Assembly: GCF_030440595.1 (NCBI RefSeq)
Contig: NZ_CP047452.1
Span: 992,001 to 1,056,000 of the forward strand
Reading direction: 5' to 3'
Length of the DNA stretch: 64,000 nt
Source: Corynebacterium glucuronolyticum DSM 44120
GTDB taxonomy: Bacteria > Actinomycetota > Actinomycetes > Mycobacteriales > Mycobacteriaceae
Under the pieces are notes generated by a model. The model searched no databases. It had not been told where the DNA came from and saw nothing but the letters and a program-made list of their open reading frames with translations. Each line of letters opens with the position of its first letter. Positions within the stretch are counted from its first letter, which is position 1. The position numbers and the translations under genes are program-made. Shown piece after piece: positions 1 to 8,324 of the stretch.

Positions 1-240
1 GTGCAGGCGGAGGAAAGCATCGTATGTATCGGCCGGGGGCTGGGAAAGGTCGTCGATGGTGCACTCGTAGACGACGCGCTCAACCTGGCGATCCTCATCA
101 GTCGACGTGAGCTTTTCGACGGTTGCTCGGTCACCGCCCTCGATCGGGTCCGGGTACCACACGTCGAGGACAGTGCCCTTGGACTTCTCAGCGGTGGATA
201 CGGTGGCAATGCCCCACGCGTGGGCGGAACTCATGGTCAC
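1..240 (-). CDS. dapD: 2,3,4,5-tetrahydropyridine-2,6-dicarboxylate N-succinyltransferase, N-terminal part
   Basis: This is the first 80 codons of a gene that runs off the left edge. The reading begins SSAHAWGIATVS and continues with GTVLDVWYPDP, the N-terminal signature of actinobacterial DapD. DapD succinylates tetrahydrodipicolinate in the succinylase branch of lysine and meso-diaminopimelate synthesis in the cytoplasm. A GTG at 238-240 lies 10 bases after AAGGAG (complement of 251-256). An ATG two codons later is the alternative start. The gene is downstream of the permease on the same strand, and a paralogue lies on the other side of that permease. The catalytic left-handed beta-helix is outside the window. 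Confidence 0.88.
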   Translation of the reverse strand, partial: MTMSSAHAWGIATVSTAEKSKGTVLDVWYPDPIEGGDRATVEKLTSTDEDRQVERVVYECTIDDLSQPPADTYDAFLRLH

Positions 241-303
241 GGTGGACTATCTCCTTTTTGGTCTAGAACATGTACACAGAAATGTAAGGGTAACACCCTG
301 GCG

Positions 304-1788
304 CTACGCCTGTCGGCGACGCTTGCGGTAGCGCGGCTCGGAATCTCGTGACCAACGGCCGGTGATGAAAGCGATGAACAGGATAAGGGCGGACATGACG
401 CACAGTGCGAACAGCTGCTGGCGGGCACCGGCATCAAACAGCATGAGAATGACGATGACGACGAGGATGCCGAATGTCGCCCAGCCCGTGTAAGGGTGGC
501 CTGGCATGTGCACCTCCGTCAGTTCGCCCGAGGCCTTGAACTGCGGGTGAAGCTTGATCCAGGAAAGTGCGATCGTGCCCCAGACGACGATGAGAATGCC
601 GCCGACAGCATTGAGGAGAAACTCCAGCAGTCCCGGCGGATTCCAGAACTGCAGGCCAACGGAGACAAAGGCGAAGATCATGGACAGGATTACCGAGTTC
701 ATAGGCACGTCGTGGCGGTTGGTGACCCCCAGGATAGCGGGAGCATCGTCGCGGGTGGCCAGCGAGTAGGCCAGGCGAGAGGAGGCGTAAATCTGCGCGT
801 TGAAGGCGCTGAGCAGCGCGAGGACGATGACAACCTCCATAATGCCCACAACACCCGGGATGTTAGCCATCGCAAGGATGCGCGTAAATGGGCTTTCAGC
901 TGCCGTGTCCGCTCCGGCGATGTCGCCGAAGGGGAGCAGGAAGCAGATGACCAAGACGCTGCCGAGGTAGAACACGGAGATGCGCCAGATGGTGGAGCGC
1001 ACGGCCAGGGAGATGGACCGCACGGGGTCAGCGGACTCTGCGGCTGCGATCGTCACGATCTCGATGCCGCCGAAAGCGAAGGCGACGGCAAGTAGCCCCG
1101 CGGCTAGGCCTGGCAGGCCGTTGGGGAGGAAGCCGGACTCCCGGATGTGCTGCGCGCCGATGTACTCCGTCCCCGGAAGAAGACCAAAAATAAGCAGCAC
1201 GCCGATGAAGAGGAAGATGCCGATAACAGCGACCTTGATGAAGGCGAACCAGAACTCGAACTCGCCGAAGCCCTTCACCTGCATGAGGTTCACCACTGCG
1301 AAGAAGACGACACAGACCAGTGCTGGAATCCACGGATCGACACCGAACCAGGAGGCCATAATGGCAGATGCGCCGGTCATCTCAGCGCCGAGGACCATGA
1401 TGAGCATGAACCAGTACAGCCAGCCGAGGTAAAAACCTGCCCAGCGACCGAATGCCATTTCGGCGTAGACGGAGAAGGAACCGGACGCAGGTCGGGCTGC
1501 GCCCATCTCGCCGAGCATCTGCATGGCCCCGATGACGAGGAGGCCGGCGACGATATAGGCAAGGAGGACGGAAGGGCCAGCGACTTGGATACCGACACCG
1601 GTGCCCAGGAAGAGGCCCGCGCCGATCGCCGAGCCGAGGCCCATCATGGTCAGGTGTCGCACCTGGAGCCCCGATCCTAGCCGTGAGGAATCAGAGGTAT
1701 GTGGTGCGCCGGCACTGCCGGCACTGCCGGCACTGCCGGCAGAACTGCCATCCGTGGCGGTTCGTTGTCTTTTATTAGTCCAAGCCAT
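304..1788 (-). CDS. Amino acid permease, APC superfamily (AAT family)
   Basis: A 494-residue integral membrane protein with about twelve hydrophobic segments, expected to import an amino acid with a proton. The consensus start of the family is clear: MGLGSAIGAGLFLGTG in segment 1, followed by AGPSVLLAYIVAGLLV and GEMGAARPASGSFSVYAE. Residues 1-40 form a hydrophilic Gly/Ser/Ala-rich tail that contains a tandem SAG repeat (see the repeat at 1708-1743). In C. glutamicum the gene at this place between dapD and dapD2 is an aromatic amino acid permease (aroP), so that substrate is possible. Sequence alone does not settle it. No strong ribosome binding site precedes the ATG. Confidence 0.85.
   Translation of the reverse strand: MAWTNKRQRTATDGSSAGSAGSAGSAGAPHTSDSSRLGSGLQVRHLTMMGLGSAIGAGLFLGTGVGIQVAGPSVLLAYIVAGLLVIGAMQMLGEMGAARPASGSFSVYAEMAFGRWAGFYLGWLYWFMLIMVLGAEMTGASAIMASWFGVDPWIPALVCVVFFAVVNLMQVKGFGEFEFWFAFIKVAVIGIFLFIGVLLIFGLLPGTEYIGAQHIRESGFLPNGLPGLAAGLLAVAFAFGGIEIVTIAAAESADPVRSISLAVRSTIWRISVFYLGSVLVICFLLPFGDIAGADTAAESPFTRILAMANIPGVVGIMEVVIVLALLSAFNAQIYASSRLAYSLATRDDAPAILGVTNRHDVPMNSVILSMIFAFVSVGLQFWNPPGLLEFLLNAVGGILIVVWGTIALSWIKLHPQFKASGELTEVHMPGHPYTGWATFGILVVIVILMLFDAGARQQLFALCVMSALILFIAFITGRWSRDSEPRYRKRRRQA
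1708..1743. repeat. 9-bp tandem repeat inside the permease 5' end
   Basis: Four head-to-tail copies of gccggcact (the last one ends in aga) encode a Ser-Ala-Gly repeat in the cytoplasmic N-terminal tail of the permease. The unit is a multiple of three, so copy-number change would lengthen or shorten the tail without breaking the frame. Confidence 0.85.
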
Positions 1789-1939
1789 GGTGGGATTCTA
1801 AGCGTTTGAATCATCTCACACTACAGACGGGGGTAGCGGGGAGGGGGAAACTAACGTTCGAAAATAGTCCATTTGTGGTAAGGGTATTGTCACCGCAATT
1901 GCGCTGGCAATTGGGGTGTGGCACGCGTGACGATGAACT

Positions 1940-2851
1940 CTAGACGTGTGTAGCGGCGAGGACGTTAGCTCCCATAGGGTGAGAAATCGACCAGTTAGGT
2001 TCGAGAACCGGGCCCAGGGGACGCGGAGACGAAGAATCACCGAATTGCACCAGCGTCTCCGGGGTAATCGTTAAGCCCGGCGCGATCGTGCAGTTATCGC
2101 CGATGGAGACACCAATGATTGTGGTGTTTTCTCCGACGCGACAGTTGCGACCGACATACATGAGGGGGCGTACGCCGTTCACTGCCGGTGAGAGCGCGGA
2201 TGAGCCAAGCGCCATGATGCTGCCCTCGCCAATCGTCACCCCTGAGGTGAGGCGCCCCTCGATGCGATCCGGCCCGTATGTGCCGGCGTTGAAGGAAACG
2301 AATCCCTCGCGCAAAACGAGCGTTCCTTCCGTGAGGTAGGCGCCAAGGCGGACACGCTCGGCCTCGGCGATCTGCACGCCCGAAGGAACAACGTAATCCA
2401 GCATGCGCGGGATCTTCTCTACGCCGTAAACGTGGATGAGACCACGGGCGCGGAGCGTCGTACGCACGAATTCGAAGTTATCGGGCAGGCACGGACCTTT
2501 ATTTGTCCACACAGCAAGCGCGAGGGCATCGATGAGCCCCTCCATGCTGATGGATCCGGGAACGACGAGGCGGTGCGAAAGAAGATGCAAACGAAGGTAC
2601 GCATCGTGGGCATCAACGACCGGCTTGCTCAGATCTGCGATACACGTTTCGACGGCGACCTGTTCGACCATCCGATCCTGGTCGATATAGACAAGATTGA
2701 GCAGCCGCGGGGAAAGATCGCTTGCCCCGAGGCGCCGCGTTTCGGAGCGCTTGGGCTGCGCCAGTTGTGGCTGCGGGTACCACGTGTCGAGGACTGTCCC
2801 ATCTGCTGCGATGTTAGCGATCCCTACGGCTCGTGCCCCTTGAATTGTCAT
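1940..2851 (-). CDS. dapD2: DapD paralogue (DapD2), putative tetrahydrodipicolinate N-succinyltransferase
   Basis: About 303 residues. The N-terminus (GARAVGIANIAADGTVLDTW) and the middle (VWTNKGPC, RVRLGAYLTEGT, FVSFNAGTYG, RIEGRL) match the actinobacterial DapD family. The C-terminal third is hexapeptide-repeat beta-helix. The conserved glycine-rich stretch that follows VEGRIS in DapD is replaced by SIMALGSSALSPAV, so activity on the normal substrate is uncertain. I placed the start at the ATG beginning MTIQGARAVG. An in-frame GTG at 2897-2899 would add 16 residues, but neither start has a good ribosome binding site. It is divergent from dapE. Confidence 0.8.
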   Translation of the reverse strand: MTIQGARAVGIANIAADGTVLDTWYPQPQLAQPKRSETRRLGASDLSPRLLNLVYIDQDRMVEQVAVETCIADLSKPVVDAHDAYLRLHLLSHRLVVPGSISMEGLIDALALAVWTNKGPCLPDNFEFVRTTLRARGLIHVYGVEKIPRMLDYVVPSGVQIAEAERVRLGAYLTEGTLVLREGFVSFNAGTYGPDRIEGRLTSGVTIGEGSIMALGSSALSPAVNGVRPLMYVGRNCRVGENTTIIGVSIGDNCTIAPGLTITPETLVQFGDSSSPRPLGPVLEPNWSISHPMGANVLAATHV

Positions 2852-2925
2852 GGGTTCTAGCTTATCTGACGAGGCTTGAGGCGCTTGCAATCGGTCCACA
2901 TCTGAGGCTGCGGTAACATTACGGC

Positions 2926-4032
2926 ATGAATACCGCCCTCGATCTCACTGACCCTGTGTTGCTTACCCAACAGCTCGTCGACATTCCCAGCGAATCGCGA
3001 TCAGAAAAGGCCATCGCCGATGCCGTGGAGGAGGCGCTGCGTGGTCTGGGCTTAGAGACGGTGCGGATAGCCAACACCGTCGGTGCGCGGACAAAGCGTG
3101 GCCTTGGGCGCAGAGTCATCCTCGCCGGCCACCTGGATACTGTTCCCGCCGCCGGGAATATCCCCGCCATCGTGGAAGACGGAGTCATCCACGGGTTGGG
3201 AAGCGTGGACATGAAATCAGGCGATGCCGTTTTCCTCCACGCACTTGCTCTCCTTGCAGATTCCGATGAGCTCACCGCGGACATTACCGCTATCTTCTAC
3301 GAGTGCGAGGAAATTGCCGCCCAGTACTCGGGGCTGCAGAAGTTTATCGATGCTTACCCGGGCTGGATGGACGCTGACTTTGCCATTCTCGGGGAACCTA
3401 CCGGTGGATACGTGGAGGCCGGCTGTCAGGGGACCATCAGGATGAAGCTCACTGCCCGGGGTACGCGCGCTCACTCGGCGCGGGCGTGGCTGGGGGAGAA
3501 TGCGTTGCACAAGTTGGGGCCGATCCTTACTCGTATCGCGGCGGATGAACCGCGCGAGGTGGACATCGATGGGTGCACCTACCGGGAGGGATTTAACGCC
3601 ACTGTCGCGGAAGCTGGTGTTGCGAAAAACACCATTCCCGACGAGGCCGTCATGTTCGTTAACTTCCGGTATGCCCCGGATCGAACCGTCGAGGAAGCGA
3701 AGGCGCACATGTGTACCGTCATTGGCGGTGGCGACCCCGATCATGCCGAAGACCTCGTGGACATTGAATATGATGATGTGTCTCCTGCTGCCGCCCCCGG
3801 ACTTTCCCATCCGGTAGCTGCAGATTTTGTCCGGCTTGCGGGAAAGGTCCGCGCCAAATACGGCTGGACGGATGTCGCGCGACTTGCCACCCTGGGAATC
3901 CCCTCGGTTAACTGCGGGCCAGGAGATCCATCGTTGTGCCACAAGCCGGAAGAGCAGTGCCCTGTTAGTCAGATTACGGAGGTCTCCGAGCTCATCACGG
4001 CTTTTCTCACATCGCAAGACAGCGCACAGTAA
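2926..4032 (+). CDS. dapE: Succinyl-diaminopimelate desuccinylase
   Basis: A 368-residue M20 metallopeptidase-family enzyme that removes succinate from N-succinyl-LL-diaminopimelate in lysine and cell-wall diaminopimelate synthesis. The metal site is visible: H69 and D71 in AGHLDTVP, bridging D95 in GLGSVDMKSGD, E128-E129 in FYECEEI, and the C-terminal histidine in LCHKPEEQCP. The substrate-domain motif LGEPTGGYVEAGCQGT is intact. The length equals other actinobacterial DapE proteins. The gene is transcribed away from dapD2 across a 74-bp gap. The ATG has no obvious Shine-Dalgarno sequence. Confidence 0.95.
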   Translation: MNTALDLTDPVLLTQQLVDIPSESRSEKAIADAVEEALRGLGLETVRIANTVGARTKRGLGRRVILAGHLDTVPAAGNIPAIVEDGVIHGLGSVDMKSGDAVFLHALALLADSDELTADITAIFYECEEIAAQYSGLQKFIDAYPGWMDADFAILGEPTGGYVEAGCQGTIRMKLTARGTRAHSARAWLGENALHKLGPILTRIAADEPREVDIDGCTYREGFNATVAEAGVAKNTIPDEAVMFVNFRYAPDRTVEEAKAHMCTVIGGGDPDHAEDLVDIEYDDVSPAAAPGLSHPVAADFVRLAGKVRAKYGWTDVARLATLGIPSVNCGPGDPSLCHKPEEQCPVSQITEVSELITAFLTSQDSAQ

Positions 4033-4297
4033 AATCGCTCGGCTCGCCACCGGCGGGCTGGACGGTCGACGCATGCTGGCGTCGCACATCGGCGTTTGCG
4101 CGTAACGCATCGTGTGTCGTTCTGACAGTCTCGCCCCGTGCTGGCACCGTGACCTTTCGCTGACCTTTCACTGCCCTTTCGCTTGCGTCTCACAAGAATT
4201 GCAGCTTTCGGAAGGCTAGCCCGTTTGTACAAACCCTGCAGGCAAGCCGGGTTCGCGTTACTATGAACGTTCCATATTAGAAAGAAAGTGATATTTC

Positions 4298-5074
4298 ATG
4301 GCTCCAACTCGTACCCCGTCCTCAGATAAGCAGGCCCGGTTTCTTCGTGGTCCGGTTCTTATGCGCCATGGCGGGACGCAGAGTTCAACCACGGATCAGC
4401 GCCTCCTCGATACTCAACACTCCACCGACTGGTTGCACGAAGACCCGTGGCGTGTACTGAGAATTCAGAGTGAATTTGTCGACGGTTTCGGGGCACTTGC
4501 TGAAATCCCAGAGGCGGTCACGGTATTCGGGTCTGCCCGAGTGGAGGAGGGGCACCCCTATTACGAGCTTGGCGTGGAACTAGGGCGCAAGCTAGCTGAG
4601 GCCGGATACGCCGTCATCACCGGCGGTGGTCCTGGCCTCATGGAGGCCCCCAACCGCGGTGCGTGCGAGGCTGATGGACTATCTATCGGACTCGGCATTG
4701 AGCTCCCTCACGAGCAGCATCTCAACGACTGGGTAGACCTCGGGCTGAACTTCCGCTACTTCTTTGTGCGTAAGACCATGTTCCTCAAGTACTCTGAGGC
4801 CTTCGTCTGCTTGCCTGGTGGTTTTGGCACGATGGATGAGCTGTGTGAAGTCCTGTGCATGGTGCAAACCGGCAAGATGACCAACTACCCGATTGTGATG
4901 CTGGGGACAGAGTACTGGGCTGGTCTCGTAGACTGGATGAAGAACAAGCTCGTCGCAGAAGGAATGATAAACAAGGACGATCTCGACCTGTTTATCACGA
5001 CCGATTCCGTTGACGATGCCGTCCAACACATTGTGAAACAGCATAAGAAGAGGAAGAACGCGAAGAAAGCATGA
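4298..5074 (+). CDS. LOG-family protein (TIGR00730), Rossmann-fold nucleotide-binding
   Basis: 258 residues. The two family motifs are present: GGGPGLMEAPNRGA and LPGGFGTMDELCEVL (PGGxGTxxE). Members of the LONELY GUY family hydrolyse nucleoside 5'-monophosphates of the cytokinin type to the free base; bacterial members are often only inferred to do so. The first 60 residues are a hydrophilic N-terminal extension. The stop overlaps the start of the next gene (ATGA), which implies translational coupling. Actinobacterial synteny puts this gene just after dapE, as seen here. Confidence 0.88.
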   Translation: MAPTRTPSSDKQARFLRGPVLMRHGGTQSSTTDQRLLDTQHSTDWLHEDPWRVLRIQSEFVDGFGALAEIPEAVTVFGSARVEEGHPYYELGVELGRKLAEAGYAVITGGGPGLMEAPNRGACEADGLSIGLGIELPHEQHLNDWVDLGLNFRYFFVRKTMFLKYSEAFVCLPGGFGTMDELCEVLCMVQTGKMTNYPIVMLGTEYWAGLVDWMKNKLVAEGMINKDDLDLFITTDSVDDAVQHIVKQHKKRKNAKKA

Positions 5075-5406
5075 ACGGCTCTCTAATTATGTGGGCAGTG
5101 GTAGTCCTCATTCTTGCCCTTGTCATCGCAGCATTCGGATATATCTTTTACCGCGTTTTCGGCACGGGAGAGCCACTGCCGCCCGTTGAGCACCGTGATG
5201 TCATCGCGAATAATGAGAAAGCTATCGCCGAGGGGCGGTTGCAGGATATTCGGTTTGAACTCGCGCCACGTGGGTATCGGCAGGACCAAGTCGATGCGGC
5301 GCTGATGGCTATCTACAAAAGTGGGGAACAGGACAATTCGACATCTCGGGTGACCGGAATCCCCACAGGAAGCGAGCCAGACCCTGCGGTGCAGGGGCGT
5401 ATCTAG
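5071..5406 (+). CDS. DivIVA-domain membrane protein
   Basis: 111 residues: a single N-terminal membrane segment (about residues 5-28) and a short cytoplasmic part with the DivIVA-like motif IRFELAPRGYRQDQVDAAL. This motif is found in small actinobacterial proteins that follow gpgS in related genomes. It starts inside the stop of the LOG gene (ATGA overlap), so both are probably made from one message. Its role is unknown; a link to polar growth is suggested only by the domain. Confidence 0.82.
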   Translation: MNGSLIMWAVVVLILALVIAAFGYIFYRVFGTGEPLPPVEHRDVIANNEKAIAEGRLQDIRFELAPRGYRQDQVDAALMAIYKSGEQDNSTSRVTGIPTGSEPDPAVQGRI

Positions 5407-5462
5407 CTGCGAAAACGTGGAATCGTGGACATGGAACCTGCCCTGAACGTCTAAAATTTGGG

Positions 5463-5500
5463 TAGAATTGCAAAGTATAGCGTGACTGAGCTGTAGTCAC
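5463..5500 (+). promoter_or_regulatory. Possible promoter and leader hairpin of the DUF3117 gene
   Basis: TAGAAT at 5463-5468 resembles a -10 hexamer. It is followed by a 6-bp inverted repeat (gtgact ... agtcac, 5482-5500) in what would be the untranslated leader, just before the strong ribosome binding site GAAGGAG at 5510-5516. No clear -35 hexamer is visible. Confidence 0.3.
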
Positions 5501-5528
5501 GAACTTTGGAGAAGGAGTTTTCTACACC

Positions 5529-5699
5529 ATGGCAGCGATGAAACCTCGGACTGGTAATGGTCCTATGGAAGCGGTGGAAGAGGGGCGCAAGATCGTGATG
5601 CGCATCCCCACCGACGGAGGCGGTCGGCTCGTCATTGAGCTGAATAAGGAAGAGGCAGGCGAACTAGGCAGCCTGTTGACCGATGTGGCTGAGGCGTAA
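5529..5699 (+). CDS. DUF3117 small protein
   Basis: A 56-residue protein beginning MAAMKPRTGNGPMEAVEEG and containing KIVMRIPTDGGGRLVIEL, the conserved core of DUF3117, a small protein family universal in actinobacteria. Function is unknown. The start is supported by GAAGGAG at 5510-5516, 12 bases upstream. It lies at the same place in M. tuberculosis (Rv1211), before the glg genes. A strong terminator follows. Confidence 0.9.
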   Translation: MAAMKPRTGNGPMEAVEEGRKIVMRIPTDGGGRLVIELNKEEAGELGSLLTDVAEA

Positions 5700-5752
5700 C
5701 GCGCTGCGGCCATACGGATTTCGCTTCGCGGCTAAACCGCGACGATTCCTTC

Positions 5753-5792
5753 CCCCGGACGAGTGTGACTACTGTCCGGGGATTTTTGTTTT
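5753..5792 (+). terminator. Rho-independent terminator after the DUF3117 gene
   Basis: An 8-bp perfect stem, ccccggac (5753-5760) with gtccgggg (5774-5781), is followed by atttttgtttt. Confidence 0.88.
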
Positions 5793-5800
5793 AACTAGGA

Positions 5801-5830
5801 AATCTACAAATGTAGAACAATAGGTAGATT
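5801..5830. promoter_or_regulatory. Nested inverted repeat upstream of the methyltransferase gene
   Basis: aatctac (5801-5807) pairs with gtagatt (5824-5830). Inside it, ctaca (5804-5808) pairs with tgtag (5811-5815). It sits 76 bp before the RlmA-like gene and could be an operator. No regulator can be named. Confidence 0.3.
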
Positions 5831-5906
5831 ACGTGACCAGGTCTGTACTACCATTTTTGTAAAGAAAAACGCACTGCTGTCGAAGTAGAAACGAGCGCGC
5901 ACACAC

Positions 5907-6776
5907 ATGCTGAGTGATGTCATCCATTTACTGCAGGATCCCAGCGAGAGCTCTCATGGGGTAACTCTGCGGGGCAACGAGGATTGGACCGCCCTCATTT
6001 CCGAACATGGGCGGGAATACCCGATTAGTGAAGAGGGGTACGTCATCCTCTCAGACGGGGAACTCCCCGCTGGAGATGACGAAAAGATGGTGGAAGCGCG
6101 AGATATCTTCCTGGCCAACGGCCACTTTGCGCCGTTCGTGGAGGCCGTCACACGCTCGGTAGGCGAGGCCGTGAATGATGCTGATATTCCGGTTACCCAA
6201 GAAGTCGCCCTCTGTGAGGTGGGTGCCGGCACCGGGTATTACCTTTCCCACACCCTGGATAGCGTTGACCAATCCGTCGGTGTTGCCATCGATGTATCCC
6301 TGCCTGCGGCGGAAAAGCTTGCTCAATGTCATCCGCGTGTAGGCGCCGTAGTTGCCGATGCGCTGCGCACCCTGCCACTCCTCAACGAATCCGTTGATGT
6401 TATCTCTGCCATTTTTGCGCCACGTAATCCTGCTGAATTCGCCCGTGTCCTTAAGGACGGAGGAGAGCTCGTGGTTCTTACTTCCCATGAAGGGCATCTT
6501 GGCGAGCTGCGTGCGCCGTTGGAAATTCCGGATGTTCGCCCGCACAAGGTCGAGGAGATTATCGATCAAGTGGCAGAGTTCTTCGAGGCCATCGATGCTC
6601 CCCAACTTGTGGAGTTCCCGATGACGCTGGATCACGATTCGATCCTCGCTCAGATCGCGATGAGCCCGTCTGCGCAGGTGATCGATCAGGATGAACTCGC
6701 TCGCAGAGCCAGTCGCCTACCAGACACCATGACTGTCACCGCTCGCTCCACGATCACTCGATTGCAGAAGAAGTAA
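5907..6776 (+). CDS. RlmA-like SAM-dependent methyltransferase
   Basis: 289 residues. The layout follows 23S rRNA (guanine-N1)-methyltransferase RlmA: an N-terminal part ending in EGYVILSDG, then a class I SAM fold with motif CEVGAGTGYYLSHTL (about residues 99-113), VGVAIDVS, and the APRNPAEFARVLKDGG segment typical of RlmA. The canonical N-terminal zinc ribbon (three Cys and one His) is not there: the N-terminal 90 residues contain no cysteine. It may therefore recognise RNA differently or have another substrate. The gene is monocistronic, between two terminators. Confidence 0.75.
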   Translation: MLSDVIHLLQDPSESSHGVTLRGNEDWTALISEHGREYPISEEGYVILSDGELPAGDDEKMVEARDIFLANGHFAPFVEAVTRSVGEAVNDADIPVTQEVALCEVGAGTGYYLSHTLDSVDQSVGVAIDVSLPAAEKLAQCHPRVGAVVADALRTLPLLNESVDVISAIFAPRNPAEFARVLKDGGELVVLTSHEGHLGELRAPLEIPDVRPHKVEEIIDQVAEFFEAIDAPQLVEFPMTLDHDSILAQIAMSPSAQVIDQDELARRASRLPDTMTVTARSTITRLQKK

Positions 6777-6874
6777 AAGCGCCCAGATTGTCCAAAGTGT
6801 TAGACGAACCACCAATAGAGGGCTTCGGAAACAGGGAAGCCACACATAGCTGATGCACATGGACAATTATTAGA

Positions 6875-6920
6875 ATGCCGTACGTCGCACAAGCGCGAAC
6901 GTACGGCATCTTTTGTCTTT
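6875..6920 (+). terminator. Terminator after the RlmA-like gene
   Basis: An 11-bp perfect stem, atgccgtacgt (6875-6885) with acgtacggcat (6899-6909), is followed by cttttgtcttt. It may also serve the convergent GH32-like gene. Confidence 0.85.
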
Positions 6921-7013
6921 CCTGCAAAGAGAGTGCGGTGGATAGTTTTTGACGTAAGTCCGGTTTTCCCTGTTCCCAGGCGTGCCGTGAGAGGCGTACC
7001 CGGCATCGTCGGA

Positions 7014-8324
7014 CTAGTCTGCGACCACCTGTTCCAGGACGGCACCACCAGTTGTGCGGACTGTAAAACGATAGAAGTCATGGTCGAAATACACACGTGA
7101 GGAGAGCGTAGCGGCACCACCATCGGCGAAAACCTCGACCGTGGAACCGTCGACAAGAATCGACATAGATTGGGTGTCGCTGCATGTAACGGGAGCCTCT
7201 GCCATCTCATCTTCTGGGAAGAAGCTGCTCTCGGAGCGATCGAGGAATACGGCATCCTTTGTATGAGAGATGGTCGCGTAAATGTTGTCGTCGTGATCGA
7301 CGAGTGCGACGGAAATTTCCCCCTCTCCCACACTGAACAAACCACTCCACAGAGAGGCGCGCTCCGTCTTTTCAATTTCCGATGTAAGACCTGGGTACGG
7401 TGTCTGAAACAGATGACCGTCTTGGAGCGTGACCAGTCGCGGCGCGGACAGACAATTCACCCAATCTTCGGAGCTAAACGAGGGATCGGTATCCAAATCA
7501 TGGAGAGCGCCGCCACCGTCCATAAGTCCGAAAATGATTGCTCCCTCAAGAGATGTCGTGTCAGTAACATCAAAGTTGGTTGTACGTGGGCGGGAGAAGT
7601 CATGACCGTAGTCGATGCGGGTGAACGGTGTTTCGACCTCAAAAGTTGCTCCATGCAAGTGACCGACAAGGTAACCACAGATGTCGATTTCACCGAATTG
7701 GACGGTGACAAGAAGCACGTCGTGGTAATCGCCTGTGAACTCGTCAGCGAGCACAATGATACGGGGGCTTACAAGCTGCGGGATTCCCTCGAGACCCGAT
7801 TTACCGGAGAATTCCAGATCACCAATGAGACTCCAATTAGCAGTGTCGAGCGACTCGAGGATCACAGGTCGTGGATCATCCTCCGGTCCACTAACCGCGA
7901 GCATGAGCCATCCGGCTCCCCGCCCGATGACACATGGAGAGCGGAAATTCGACCCCCCTTCACCGTCTCCGACAACGCAGCCCTTGCGTTGTGCTGTCCC
8001 ATCCACGATGTCCGCGCGGTGAACTTCCGTCTTCGTGCCGAAGACGGAAGTGAAAAAGAGCTTTACCTGGCCGGCATCACTAATAACGGAACCGGCCCAC
8101 AAGTCCGTTTCGTTTTCCGTCGGGGCAAGGATATCTTGCTGCTCTGACCAATGAAAGGGCGAGAAGTGGGGGGAGGTGACGTGCCCCCAGTGGCCGTGTC
8201 CGTCAGCCTGGGGTTCGTACTGGTACATGATGTGCCACGTGCCGTCCTTGAGGAGCGACCCCGCCGGTGCCTCTAACACGCCTGCGGGGGCGGTGATGTG
8301 CAGTTCTGGGCGGTGAGTGACCAT
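7014..8324 (-). CDS. Glycoside hydrolase family 32-like protein, catalytic acids missing
   Basis: 436 residues, cytoplasmic (no signal peptide), ribosome binding site GGAAAG 5 bases before the ATG. The fold is that of a GH32 fructan/sucrose hydrolase: a five-bladed propeller (GTWHIMYQYEP, HWGHVTS, DLWAGSVI) and a C-terminal beta-sandwich with SMSILVDGSTVEVFADGG. The nucleophile motif W-M-N-D-P-N-G reads V-L-E-A-P-A-G (Ala19 for Asp). The stabiliser motif R-D-P reads R-S-P (Ser129). The general acid Glu of E-C-P is not in register (E179 is displaced by one position in GLEGIPQL). Hydrolysis by the normal mechanism seems impossible; a binding or regulatory role, or a different reaction, is inferred. 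It is next to the glycogen genes. Confidence 0.8.
   Translation of the reverse strand: MVTHRPELHITAPAGVLEAPAGSLLKDGTWHIMYQYEPQADGHGHWGHVTSPHFSPFHWSEQQDILAPTENETDLWAGSVISDAGQVKLFFTSVFGTKTEVHRADIVDGTAQRKGCVVGDGEGGSNFRSPCVIGRGAGWLMLAVSGPEDDPRPVILESLDTANWSLIGDLEFSGKSGLEGIPQLVSPRIIVLADEFTGDYHDVLLVTVQFGEIDICGYLVGHLHGATFEVETPFTRIDYGHDFSRPRTTNFDVTDTTSLEGAIIFGLMDGGGALHDLDTDPSFSSEDWVNCLSAPRLVTLQDGHLFQTPYPGLTSEIEKTERASLWSGLFSVGEGEISVALVDHDDNIYATISHTKDAVFLDRSESSFFPEDEMAEAPVTCSDTQSMSILVDGSTVEVFADGGAATLSSRVYFDHDFYRFTVRTTGGAVLEQVVAD

Noticed and set aside
7170..8147. 325-codon plus-strand frame opposite the GH32-like gene
   Set aside because: Antisense shadow; the minus-strand frame has the GH32 motifs and a ribosome site.
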